From Bacteroidales bacterium (GTDB lineage Bacteria > Bacteroidota > Bacteroidia > Bacteroidales > Paludibacteraceae), in assembly GCA_015061115.1 (NCBI GenBank), contig SUXE01000002.1:1-64000 (forward strand): a stretch of DNA of 64,000 bases. The letters run 5' to 3'. Numbering within the stretch: the first letter of the stretch is position 1; every line of letters starts with the position of its first letter. Positions 34,901 to 37,091 of this stretch are shown here, piece after piece. The position numbers were made by a program, and so were the translations under genes. The notes beneath the pieces are model-generated. The model saw only the letters and a program-made list of their open reading frames with translations, was not told where the DNA came from and ran no database searches.

Positions 34901-35010
34901 ACGGCATCGTTCGGCGCTACACAAAGCCAGCGCAGAAGCATCGCTATCCAATCAACAAATTTCTGTAGAAATTTCCTCATGATTATATTATTTTTTTTAT
35001 TATTTTCCAT
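7960..35010 (-). CDS. Giant T9SS-exported multi-module Ig/PKD-like surface protein (9016 aa)
   Basis: A single open frame of 27 kb with no interruption, giving a protein near one megadalton. Residues 1-85 are a basic leader. The hydrophobic core of the signal peptide is at about 86-98, followed by SASGQ. Residues 101 to about 620 form a non-repeated N-terminal region. From there to about 8830 I count roughly 80 modules of 80-120 residues. Each opens with a C-x-G/N-x or CPG/CEGD motif, has a central Tyr-x-Trp strand and ends near NGC followed by a V-x-V strand, as in Ig/PKD-like folds with one disulfide. A PKD-like domain at about 8840-8920 precedes a C-terminal sorting domain at about 8923-9016 (FTPDGNGLNDKF, IYNRLGEVVFEG, WDGTFKGK, SPGVYGW) of the gliding-motility/type B class. 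It is probably a long cell-surface adhesin or fibre. Alternative starts are at 34980, 34830 and 34755. Confidence 0.93.
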   Translation of the reverse strand: MENNKKNNIIMRKFLQKFVDWIAMLLRWLCVAPNDAVQCQHDTRMEKHRDIDARQKRRGLMSSELVKTQRLFTECKSFIRQRFKRMAVGVLLFGTALSASGQDQRNLGFSNGLEGWRLYYGAVLYRNQSNLNKDCAKVGNPNYAADFEYFWNYQEFLDGYRMRYNEVCPFKDRTNSMGQPLSGYFSSAEASGDGYASTSARFYEISAEDEVKQQFLNKGVKYAEENDQYRFNVIAKSGSTAGAGIYSDLNVNHYDYQLTGTMHEENIVLPRVFPGSEFSCRIGACGSRHTSFSINGSTSNTNPLSTELAIPSWKNDEFKHTAAAEQMLYEFTKDDDDDFLMIHFLALAEAPEANHYGSGSPEFTIGAYATSNKTVDLGMVGKSGSGWEKLTCGDSKMSSFEMTCSQGHNYECKKGEGTGKCNNRYNGKDRNLPNTAWFSTGSAPDIRNSESKGWRTLIYPLDALKKGDRIGLQFITRDCNYSGAKSGGHSCYMYFTCEVKKKSLIATICDAVNGPLHATATKGYNAYIYGIKTDRGFQRLHDGVLTDNEFDISKTNEYQSWWRYITSSGSEGTLVCYMASTAGELDKTDSELNSNNDNCIVKAETHFGATAVEGTLVDKWTCPTGSDQADGLSIEGLNLIYTRNNFATDPITDIQFFVKKKNGGSYSAVPDHTIGASTCSQVVDGKKVSLLFNAHRFVEAENYTETYTIKAILTSSAGCESIIEQDFTPAPALDPKFDITGSCQYGDIRITNESHKSLGSTGYTVTYYLNGNRLEDKTDLSALLLNNEVVVESANSAGKNYVHLIAKDENGCTYTSTYATPNDDPDKRAYVELTSSPVVDLYINPDSYKDVIEVKNNITRTVTLEVCPGGKVKVTPFSTDPAAAASKDTFQWYDATNSIRGSKVLAFVGNAGTNTGVYTSGEVKLGKGVHTLTVKAEGGCKTTWTVSVQESAGKITLGDIAKVCPGDPLTIDVEGAKSVLSVNFVVEQQAQDDAPVKTVTDFSWKSSSNQLTISKVADVSLYANAYQYYYEIEFINEDNCSEKKTFIPKNLAAPSVTYTLKNGSSEIGKTSSIDPIDNVTLWTAEPVCPGTVLTITLNNPSADMTNYYVIKDAEGNNYGPTDSKRFSASDPYSFQYTVPAVAAGGEVIRFTVKTDGMNGNVAQCAITEKLAIQVKPTVQIDMAASAAKITNVTPASLASNEKNTYCSGDTFYFYVRPFNENGELANATVKVQNTALLSQASTQRETYFDGTLGYGMSGAQSDALGQYQTLRVSVTEDQCTSNGDYKVYVKPLPVVKTSPVSACPNSAFEVQLVDNGTANATVNEDNTIAKVKYAFYTKTSANDSTASQESEVSSLTQSFTAPISAGSATYSVGGVATAKDGCTIDFSIPVALYPTPDFDAAVVNVDGSRIKGGIVCQGAPYAIKLTNKSTVLSKFIIKDNTGNQVGNVIYINPASSYTTSQLIAPNEKIDLNYTVSCETDNGCKMDDKNVTVKVGVKPTFNFQPISAVCSDPNASSLSVKVIAVIGLTNTANSGKIVFDNFDSDFDEVNNTLEITDSRLSLYPGDVTRDYSAKYVDTTGCESDPVVATLSQIPTPIVGVNVEKASVCPNEENNVIIDDVTNDFSKGYSYRLCKVALNAQNKKVASDVITSYSGKTIVEGTRTKGVIALPKNSEPATYEYAIVAENRTGAIVCTDTTFISYVVNKNPSISLHVYKNSAVAENEITEDMSVCPETPLVLIAANSDYNDPTTNWSLVSNKQNGTEIKTSTGDGSADIRWSAMSVAGTETLTITAENSGCSATKTFRFVVSSPASLRITSSETRLSNDGITLFCEGDDDKKTLTASSGFSNYKWIQEGTTNTLSSTAELEVSRGNDVTYIVTAEDAYGCKATASEVVKTMDLPNISLSVDPSVVCVGETVELTAQKTNASYAKYGDTYKFSVKYDADGDVENVNDQKAFSNDITTLSDKATLAVPVSNLANGKAYAFAQVKIENGDICVGTPVNVSLNILDKPSIVAKVKVNGSLISPIKSNNKKIYKICPSTDYTLDVNVDVDGSSYTSATEFEISVDGQTKKVRGVNVATFAMEGLNSAMTHNISIIPIVGERRSACMADSVLSVDVYTNPTIKLYTSNAKHTTNVDATANDGLAGAYLCSSSGSPLGSVWINSYMTFDASASASLKSIEWAADNYSVPVNGNVQTSVEISRAVSGLKARITDNNGCVSDWSSPLAVVLCETPTPRISVAKGCEGEAVSVVLGDGNTDVTTNNELMNSMYTIYKLSYGEKKDSFNLPDDLAGIDAQGRPYYSIPLTGVNAGTEFSATAYSTCGTTVGYLTNKCTSTETAKATYNVSVTPELKITFAPKDSEDEITKVCPNEPFKVYVEAVNFPNLTGLTDAESVLDLDLTYVDNGQTKTQRGSISYTAGVDGSNKTFFVIQGGMDYIAGSNTIQFNVKAKNYDGCEVTRSGSIIIQPRPIVKLVATKYTRIDGNDVYYCPGVDCIIKAQSTSALKEGSYTWYDATNNISDLGTFGVKDSLIPTDLTRFIDANGNSSYYVTAVSEATGCISLPSNTLYLKKIPVPSFTAYADPNTVCSGDQTSIKIGTLSDPSAYKFNIITKYGATDQNVGAMFSTTTGEPVYNIANYASNAPYGVRLTTPDGCVSDVAVSVTPTDGPIIDWELYNYSKGKVVAAHIHEMKANSNGIYVPVLNADGSYVVREDAEYAYANANHRNNVAYYVYADDDTQKEHPQFGHFCVGDVYYLYVRNVRSSQPNEPAILADTFSVNVKGIKKRNGKPFKTNLLDRWVALDYSQSPSKNTHFPSVSTDGIHISIIDSCYYADGSTICPSVTTIDLDVKQLNPTVSVIGVPNYICKGEEFSFQVIGRATQGSHIVDAKVYTTGTIYQALDYVSGPEGSADKFKANVSDNSHWTVTNDGNYVWNARRKDGGNTVTADAGLKFKPDANTAYYARVWDNYGCASNQWGRTVNVYDVPSIKLDYADPACENSAIKVLVNPNSYSSYYFREYRKNEEGKLIDKDSNLINNKSQVIDESGNLIYVLDADGNKILDEETEDPDDYKLMSPHPFKEGYGTSNTGNIYGALTNEFYNYRYFNSSTNYTNGDSIVYQVYATIQRTNSDDGSIITCPSEIKQVEFTPDQNPKIKAAFYNEDGEIKTTFCPGEKVTVKVGLANGGYFLDKAQSKNETYKNHSVTYYSNYAKIPAINFNNIVHTTTVPLNATMAPFAGETKPYYLLDDQFSFIAPETPGTYTIKVTDKVTQSYSCPKDTNIVFTIAARPSVSLSAIKGNVDPTDANHVYICEGDYAELQANSTTSNCTYKWYSTQSIELNKLDYSVDLPTDGTYKIELVVPAGNSERHSSLSLGSSTINFTIPASTGTESYQTVVVNTPSMTKNNYTLSLNSGDHITSAKVISDSDPTKVVVFNNNKVHVVNSAVVNSTATRLVKIVDGQGCESDFSNEIRVDIAPRPSIVIDKAYDYVCPNSTATVDVNASGANNWQFFITDETKTDYSRLGTETSNSKYSFSKTIKNDEFVNNPQGNTKPRIYTGYIGVENRDAGSISFGCVNYADFTFFEAKTPVLQLKALKKEDNKYTEITAPCEGDEYYVQVVDASANGISDATLKASLVLKGTDGAADEEISLNSDLISVASFVADKRKRFSVVGYNKYDDGTSCPSNEVVLDVKINKIPTFTLNATAACEKTKNTYSGNDGGNFGSGNGTTTFTLSNITLDKVANEHNKIVTYTWDVQGVNEDGTINKYSDNTNSSSFKHNYASKETEVIAHLVVTDDNGCSSTNVEKSSPLMKRPRQIVAAEAKCIGDNQVKITNTMDPTCGFSTNDVDFWYRLYSANPDLKEANGAYSDTVKYLRTNGLTGWLQAGNNASKTPYTKLIADASNWRNAYPEHTFNTTVTGPMWACTRMRSVKSDNLCESEVQCVLVQPSEKPTFEVTLNKKDGLNLYALSTTNNTAEVCNSTPVELKVKVTKFAAGCSDATITVKEANATGNVIETKTVTSSSATQSIDLGEVTGNMDFIVEVSSSCGCIASDRYRINVLPTPTVSLVADGSRVENGYIYVCPNGIADLKAIVNSSAGIAEYNWYRTITSLDNNSDLLSGQGEGSYYVSVVDNKGCESSPSNTIVIEEVTVPSVTASAPEVVCEKTPFEINIDNPVDGITYVVYNPKDNGWADQTSARATIKKVDTMSSVSVAIPSTYLFKSSADSFTVIAKNDRGCVSDPYFVRVEKAEKPEMTILARKFGNNNEQFVPNLNVCPNDMVEFQLNNGAQYYKDFRYTVTPSNTDVNVYGSAPEDPRAQMLDKKTIFSFVFTSEAGCVSHGSYIVGVNTPKTLRITDNVENRYDNKPIVCPGGQTFVTLTATKGINVNWAGLSSANSAVTNDEHDPNVAATITFKPSVAQTYVFNGTDDKGCAVSASYDILIANIVNMKDITVSLQPDNTPVADLAVCENSTITLTASGYISNAKDGEFIKNYEWFSDEALTKSIGSGSSISDFMTIADDSRNAEGFYADIQDVKSYWVRATSNFGCVSGKMKTTVTIDRTPEIKFKNSTEPCIDSEIEIIPNTGSSNQYFTITDLTSGKVYEDVQKAPFVPEKAGQSYNFKVEAQRGACRAVEYTTINAKPLPIIKLFDAETGLSFMDACPDVDNVVSEHYLKFTVDGGKVTDVPTVTGASLASSSNIIKIGNDTYDGTETDAYYAKYSRPKDLNSTIDVIAKGSNGCESAAKFPISIKPTPNAPEVTVLRNGVETNNLSFCDGDKVTVIAKSRNDNDKSVSFNNPPVKVGDHYVSGLYGDKNGVSFDPQSGTAVFEFTALNASASQVINVSATNTDDCKSPKNSVVITVSDTIVLSVDVNDEDLVDAGNTYKACVGSSLKLTPVINNDKTIDLGNYVVEWFASDKSTSISTSTEFTIEPDPVYSKSYWVRVIDNTDPNGCSAWANITISPVAVPSVTIIAENTNTGKRVTSTSPENDKIVYCKDDKGPLKFSVIAPDNAKYQWKGYTEGENLELSDVPSSQTDILYVTYEVNGKICRTERKFETVVKEKPVFGDDSPNSTKPKYILTSVAEDGSVITNPSMCVGDKVILNPNITSGDVVSYLWHNGATSPTLEVNLSSSDKYEFSLIATTADGCSRELSGDFAPNNVPEFTLPTVYACVGTSATIKPNAPSGISFTYYDEAGTTWLGDGKSTDGSYEIIQLNQSKRYTVVASFNGCTTTKRVAANILSYPALLVNENVEVCSGKEAILSIQNATPSEVDYYWNSIGSSDNETSFSITVAGDRTETVKVFAVKDYSKTYDGAPECVTSKVITIEPKSVPSFAISASAERLCPDGRMSFTINDASSSNTYVWKAYEYDSTTHKRSAQPLDGFTQTLAADKPYNVNGLSSLTGYVEIVAEGSSDNGCPFTTSLKLSQTEQQELKLVTVDRVNHTAGTAINLCSNTDAELAFTDGYNTYEFNGTPMSGNVYTYNESVNQNKSFRYTVTAKDQYGCPTTNATVDVNLNVAPQVIAQDVVSVCDGALADVQASSDKQLNWYYADSKNPTTWGDPFVEKANVAVKHNINVENAGSYILIKGEYPDLKGACATVKQVSLNVINKPDVELSANGSVCPGEPFKLSTKAEAGVAGADYYAKNWFTVDRDNSGNYINFNPTATTNQVLSKGERYYALIASSNELSTCRDTFYMTYTAISVPQFTDANQNKIENETKINEYNEVVPIEFKKRFCLGDDGIVLKVENQSTINWNEVRWYAGLNENGELITEGGSPVYGDHIIVAPRATSNYYVEGTGENGCKVSGLFTVKVNEAPNYVLSSSALNGKVCSGADLVVNAVNLNTAVPGSTFDWEGNGGTSNGSSFVFNSVSQPVNVGLKVTTQDGCSQTLSATYGVIASPEFTVETPKNVCVNGDVVVTANVNGAADPSDYVYSWSVDENMSSDIKYGQTYTFDDVVVNDNASGFKFYATVKDRNYGCTSGIKETSVNIVTPGNPLINYVDRVCEGESTEIVLTGTTENENSLEGYSFWIKTPEMTEFMNEVSMDNVDGKVVVKHATGPIPSARRYDYYVQLVKGDAVCKSATSSVVIGVETKPNIQVQEYGSPCAGEELTLKASAYGVSSNDIKWSANSTYGSDLKFSNRLDIADVTEGTQNVTAIKKFTQKQYKGNTLITPSPILNRNCSQTLNYKYKVYPLPKINVAEDKTLSSHCPENSVYFDAEVMTDNVKSIVWSSAGGNVSVSRKDDEDISYLHASVTVPKDENMPTRLNTQTNKMEKVLETWLYYTVSNDRCTNNDSIRVTYDTTPGFKLVQIEPVSLEYGYNKTGSYGDKIKFCEDGSVKLEARPDNTDGSQFTWRGGSYETGDMNIYTQPGNYEVSVVNDRGCKSSMLFAIEMELLPSLSVSVKGVNAKNNYCYVNGNYNGLVVDVATSDSAYCYVSLNEPSVPPFDAAHMKGTDNPEGWKQKNNRLEGIKKNGQVIFEVNPEKDTYVYAYAMSNSNLRCVSKNHKWVEVHKSPIVSISGDKVACSGRALNLVATPNSPENAQIETYTWIGQGITGMTGKEILAEGMSPGTQTISVVVTDENQCQGADTAEVMVLEKPVIGLSVDGAKPDRTLRELKFCDGESKTVVPQCMNCNPQYQMNEFEWAYGESEDDLDNISSQNVTVSKRGVYKVYGALVDADGNQLCLSEIGFNAIPIEKPVINVSGNKTICANDMIVLEGAAINNYVYTWSGNTITGFEGHKFECEPSANGVTTVSLSVRDTVTTCTNSTTYEINTIAAPSPNVTVPQIICENGSSEFVINDSTKYTNIKWTVWDAQSSALPQTAEGTPKFNLQMTDQPLTVRLDLKSSDMQYPCASTISYPVDVQKHQELEYQGDSVACQNSDVTLEVSKAGTDHIKPDANVSGQNNPYTWYLPNGEEVKTATNQYTFHPDASGNYMVDIESGVCVDRLQFRLEVKSAPQAYPSYDKAVCSGGSTTLNVTPNNQSGDMTYVWSNVDPDDPSKTVKTKYSTYTVSPKGEKTVYSVVITNEDTKCSSFYEMPVEVRPAPVIIVDKSLGELEPCANSYGEAVADGAVRYEWFDISEDPVKKMGQLIGYGTSRKIYVGDSVVTVKVFGYDSIGCKSDSIIETLKPTPDPIFAISGQNGAICAGQSVTLNANAVDKDGNPNPGVLYQYSWYDPIRNLTIDATELTNYTLEKTTQFEVTATSVTKHGTECSVKKAYVQQVDQLPELTIYGTQNVCDGEEYTFTATGAETYVWQHNDNNNEASFTTSFKYDAGAVAPVVVVGSNGKCSSTPTTYYVNVRRSPDLTLTGDEVVCGNNQATITATSTVPNVTFYWPTESISSNTIKPIVQPAYQVFDCIATDPYGCTTTESFKVDVVAAPKLMLNVNYEDSPLIGGNIPYDESTSKFNVPFCDGDSLVLRLSGASKFEWITFDNVDTLSITDSYKVRPNGPLTFKAVGHLSGCQSEVDLKLEMNQKPTLFLLSDTIPCRGEAQDMIIAASGYGTLLYNWSMKEHNNRGFIENADTLHDVIAERPIEDKENNLYTVAVKIQETGCTTTKEFHYGYVKSPEFQIDGERAACVGSSLSLRAVPDNAEDKYSYTWTSEDGLINRTGDSISYTFRISGKQPKIKVSAYDGGCRVFQDVDLTGWEAPALKAFALGKDVDGQVVVCENVPFNISIMDTATAMIKNWWIKGKDTVSNTSAVHVIANEAETYLGYARNTNGCESVIAVPVVVEYAPIATNRMGGDTTSICKLDTAVFDLQAVNVAEYSWDDAERTVGNVLKVSPAVTTRYLVNVKGTNGCERGQYFTVSVNNLPSVQFNTIGGVKGDNEAACLGSDYKLVVSPRISGDYSYMWDTKSGLDTLYLRANSMDSETHVVNITDRVTGCKSQDTITIRTQDLPEITVSGVTAVCRGEHMVLNAGGAANYYWMRGTDTLAKSATLQIDEVTSAGIYTAYGDDRGCVGKIEVPVTVRETPNVYLNSASSGVVDGNTVSLCDGTTNLELEVASSFVGGVDNSDLKYTWMNLSNEDSAVDQVLTIPSVSQNKDYMVKVSRISAPEACPGNITVSVRVLNTPRIYIKGDRNVCDNDYAELIPYGDFEDSFDNYVWKDDKGNSYGMEDTLKVLVTDTVTYTVTGYNTHTGCSNSISHKVNKINAPNVTLDIRGQQGTYVCSGKQFVVQAHGAFSYLWMRGKDTLSTQDAYGDTAKTQTTYFVEGSDANGCKSNASITVEVRPTPVIWTNGNKPICLGESLELEAMGAQKYNWTMGDVSGDNNQFMTSKPKYSTTIFLTGYDDYGCSASEPIEITVRDTPMVFIDCPNTYVCEGDIATLTATGAVNYQWTKGVQSLSDVVTQMISEDQTVFEVVGTDINGCTSTARRVVKMQAAPVLTVTGDSIICEGDKLSLNVAGVGAKTFEWGDGSVGNKFIDKPKHDTIYFVSGTSLYGCTSTKSVPVIVNPLPSISIYGNDNICQGDSTTLYVLGAKSYVWSSGDKTDTITVKPRKNAVYQVTGTDENGCQAMEKININVFDMPDLYVQSSAGIVCEGDSVQLIARVSNGEFDQFYWSSKKGIMGNTYGDTITAHVMKADTFYVTAKNEVCTNTAMGVVATYPNPTLSYIGDSIVCQGARLQMIAQGASTYEWVLPDSTVVPNSILAFIPTEPTVLPIKLIGHSNSCSTEKIFPVTVNPSPVMSVSITGGDGPSATEGYVCKGSDYTVVASGADSYLWSTGDTVGEIKGTNLVTPMAYTVTGYNFYNCETKVNVTVPLMTLPKVRINASKTAVCPDQGDTIRFTATGAESYVWHSYPPISDIDNNPNLAEISAAVWDSGYVYVAGTDTNMCVGYDSIRIKVHTLEPIKYVINPTLIDENYNTVSMSGRTPSSELYNVDWTWEIGDGTVLNGKAVKHTFDVLEDSFLVTVHARDWNGCVYDSTSHIYKWKDVWAPDKFTPDGNGLNDKFQFEGGDWISEFDFIIYNRLGEVVFEGHSLRDAWDGTFKGKLCSPGVYGWTCSYKSTVGSYTKSGEEKGKITLIR
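7963..8244 (-). other. T9SS type B (gliding-type) C-terminal sorting domain of the giant protein
   Basis: The last 94 codons of the giant gene encode the FTPDGNGLND motif, NRLGEVVFEG, DGTFKG and SPGVYGWTC blocks that define the CHU/gliding-motility C-terminal domain. It directs export through the type IX machinery. Confidence 0.88.
34755..35010 (-). other. Extended N-terminal leader of the giant protein
   Basis: The first 85 codons precede the hydrophobic signal core. They encode a basic, Arg/Lys-rich stretch with a separate hydrophobic patch at about residues 14-32. By eye the segment is less AT-rich than the modules that follow. If the true start is at 34830 (M61) or 34755 (M86), part of it would be untranslated. 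Confidence 0.5.
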
Positions 35011-35520
35011 TTGTATCTCACACTTCTAATATTAATCCGTTGCTCTATATATATATATTTAAATATGAGTGTCAATAACCACACCATCTATACATATTTA
35101 TACAAGCACCTTTTTTCATTTTTTTCATCCTTTTATTTTATCCTTTTATAAATTAATTATATCCTAATATTCCTAATAATACAGTTCTTCATGATGATGA
35201 TATTATAACCATGAGCAATACCGCATAATATATAGGTCTATCAATCAATTTATTAACTCTAATATCCGTCATACTACAGTCCAAACCATAGTATAAGTAT
35301 TAACAAAATTAATTAAATCGACACTAATAAAATCAGAGGAAATGCAAAAGTTATCAACAATTTTTGCATTTTTGGACAAAAACACATTACTAAATGGAAA
35401 CTTTCATACAGAGTAACTAATAATACTTTTCAGCAGATAAGTAAAAACATATACAAACAGAAAAAATGTACTTAATCGTTATATACCCACACTACATGCC
35501 AACAACAACATAACATATTA
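35011..35520. other. AT-rich intergenic region upstream of the giant gene
   Basis: No convincing gene. It contains runs of TA dinucleotides near 35045-35060 and an imperfect promoter-like TAATTTTG on the minus strand at 35311-35304 without a clear -33 element. There is also a 10-bp stem-loop (35340-35349 with 35362-35371). It probably holds the 5' untranslated region and promoter of the giant gene, but I cannot place the promoter. Confidence 0.5.
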
Positions 35521-35566
35521 TGTGACAATCTGATACGGCTGACTAATACCAATACATCCCCCCCTC
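35521..35566. repeat. Degenerate partial copy of the array repeat
   Basis: A diverged match to the second half of the 210-bp array unit: GACAATC-GATAC-G-TGACTAA followed by a run of C, as seen at 36391-36430. It marks the decayed left end of the repeat cluster. Confidence 0.6.
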
Positions 35567-35597
35567 TATGAAAGGTTTGTTCTCTCTCTCCCACACC

Positions 35598-35705
35598 GTT
35601 CCCTAAGGGAACTCATAACCGCAGGTTACCGTAACCGACTGCGCTTAGCGCCAGCTAAGTGCTGTCGGAAGCAGAGAGATGCCCAGATAGCGAAGCTATC
35701 GACAA
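35598..35705. repeat. Left short-type palindromic repeat unit flanking tnpA
   Basis: About 108 bp with four successive palindromes: GTTCCCTAAGGGAAC (35598-35612), GGTTACCGTAACC, a CTTAGC/GCTAAG stem and GATAGC-GAA-GCTATC followed by GACAA. It is about 90 percent identical by eye, in direct orientation, to 36904-37012. Confidence 0.8.
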
Positions 35706-35746
35706 AAAAAGCAGTCTAATAACCACGATACCAAATAAAAAAACAC

Positions 35747-35754
35747 TAAATTTG
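35747..35754 (+). promoter_or_regulatory. Possible -7 promoter element for tnpA
   Basis: TAAATTTG matches TAnnTTTG and lies 39 nt before the transposase ATG. No TTG is found at the expected -33 position. Confidence 0.35.
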
Positions 35755-35793
35755 CAGTGACAAAAAGATTAGTAACCAGTAACAAAAAGTATT

Positions 35794-36246
35794 ATGTCAC
35801 ACACACGACTTATCTATCATGTGGTATTCCGCACATATAACAGCGACAGAAGCATTGTAGAGACACACGAAAAAGAACTATACAATCACATCTATTCATT
35901 CTGTAAATCAACAGGTTGTCTACTTTATCGAATCGGAGGAATGCCAGATCACATCCACATCTTAGTGGAGATTCCACCCACAATATCCGTAGCCACATTT
36001 GTACAACGAGTAAAACTGAGCAGCGGTAATTTCATAAAATGGAACAAGCTTCTATTCCCACAATTCCGAGGCTGGGGGAAAGGATATTTTGCCGCTTCTT
36101 ATTGCAAAGAAGAAGTACCCAGAATTTACAACTACATCAAAAATCAGAAAACGCATCATAAATCCCAGATACTCAAGACAGAAATAAAAAGTTTACTTAA
36201 CAATTCCGGCATAAAATATGATGAAAAATATATACTAGAGGAATAA
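35794..36246 (+). CDS. tnpA: IS200-like / REP-associated Y1 tyrosine transposase
   Basis: A complete 150-residue HUH endonuclease. The metal-binding HUH motif is in the MPDHIHILVEIP segment at about residues 50-61. The likely catalytic tyrosine is in RIYNYIKNQKTHH at about 110-122, with the conserved GWGKGYFAASY block before it. Such enzymes cut and rejoin single-stranded DNA at hairpin-marked ends. The gene sits inside a cluster of palindrome-rich repeats, which resembles REP-associated transposase (RAYT) loci more than a simple IS200 element. No tnpB follows. It appears intact. Confidence 0.88.
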   Translation: MSHTRLIYHVVFRTYNSDRSIVETHEKELYNHIYSFCKSTGCLLYRIGGMPDHIHILVEIPPTISVATFVQRVKLSSGNFIKWNKLLFPQFRGWGKGYFAASYCKEEVPRIYNYIKNQKTHHKSQILKTEIKSLLNNSGIKYDEKYILEE

Positions 36247-36256
36247 CACCCCTACA

Positions 36257-36464
36257 GTTCCCGAAGGGAACACATAACCGAAGGTTACCGTAACCGACTG
36301 TGCTTAGCGCCAGCCAAGTGCTGTCGGAGACACGCACACACGCCTAACCAACGCACACACGCCTAACCGACAGTTGCATAGCAAGCTATGCGACAATCGG
36401 ATACAGTTGACTAAGGTCAATGCGTCCCCCTCGGGGACCGTCCTGTCCTAACACTCGCCCTACC
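36257..36464. repeat. Array repeat unit 1 (long type, 208 bp)
   Basis: Begins with GTTCCCGAAGGGAAC, then GGTTACCGTAACC, a CTTAGC-type stem, a CACACG-rich linker, a GCATAGC-AA-GCTATGC hairpin followed by GACAATCGGATAC, a GTCCCC/GGGGAC stem and CACTCGCCCTACC. The next unit starts at once. Confidence 0.85.
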
Positions 36465-36674
36465 GTTCCCAAAGGGAACACATAACCGAAGGTTACCATA
36501 ACCGACTGCTCTTTGCGACAGCTAAGTGCTGTCGGAAACACACGCACACGCCTAACCAACGCACACACACGCCTAACCGACAGTTGCATAGCAAGCTATG
36601 CGACAATCGGATACAGTTGACTAAGGTCAATGCATACCCCTCGGGGACCGTCCTGTCCTAACACTCGCCCTACC
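36465..36674. repeat. Array repeat unit 2 (long type, 210 bp)
   Basis: Tandem copy of unit 1 with a few substitutions; the first palindrome is GTTCCCAAAGGGAAC. It has the same order of hairpins and the same closing CACTCGCCCTACC. Confidence 0.85.
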
Positions 36675-36903
36675 GTTCCCGAAGGGAACACATAACCGAA
36701 GGTTACCGTAGCCGTAGGTTACCATAACCGACTGCTCTTTGCAACAGCTAAGTGCTGTCGGAAACACACGCACACGCCGTAACCAACGCACGCACACACG
36801 CCTAACCGACAGTTGCATAGCAAGCTATGCGACAATCAGATACGGTTGGCTAAAGTCAATGCGTCTCCCTCGGGGACCGTCATGTCCTAACACTCGCCCT
36901 ACC
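36675..36903. repeat. Array repeat unit 3 (long type, 229 bp)
   Basis: Tandem copy of the long unit with a local duplication of the GGTTACC segment (about 36701-36729), which accounts for its extra length. Confidence 0.85.
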
Positions 36904-37012
36904 GTTCCCGAAGGGAACACATAACCGAAGGTTACCGTAGCCGATTGCACTTAGCAACAGCTAAGTGCTGTCGGAGGCAGAGAGATGTCCAAGATAGCGA
37001 AGCTATCGACAA
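36904..37012. repeat. Right short-type repeat unit closing the array
   Basis: Starts like the other units but ends with GGCAGAGAGATGTCC and the GATAGC-GAA-GCTATC hairpin plus GACAA, exactly as in the left unit 35598-35705. The two short-type units bracket the transposase and the three long units. Confidence 0.8.
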
Positions 37013-37057
37013 TACACAAAATGCCCCCCGACCAAATGCGGTATGACATAAAAAACG

Positions 37058-37065
37058 TATATTTG
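37058..37065 (+). promoter_or_regulatory. Possible -7 promoter element for the dihydrouridine synthase gene
   Basis: TATATTTG matches TAnnTTTG and lies 26 nt before the ATG at 37092. The -33 position has no clear TTG. Confidence 0.4.
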
Positions 37066-37091
37066 CGAACAAAATCGTTAAAATCAACTAA

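Noticed and set aside
35340-35371. Stem-loop AAATGCAAAA/TTTTGCATTT as a terminator
   Set aside because: No plus-strand gene precedes it, and it lies upstream of the giant gene on the other strand, so a terminator role is not supported.
36386-36818. Two similar minus-strand frames starting MQLSVRRVC
   Set aside because: Their likeness comes from the underlying 210-bp palindromic DNA repeat, not from a protein family.
36257-37012. Possible CRISPR array from regular tandem repeats
   Set aside because: Units are over 200 bp, almost wholly conserved including the parts that would be spacers, and no cas genes are present.
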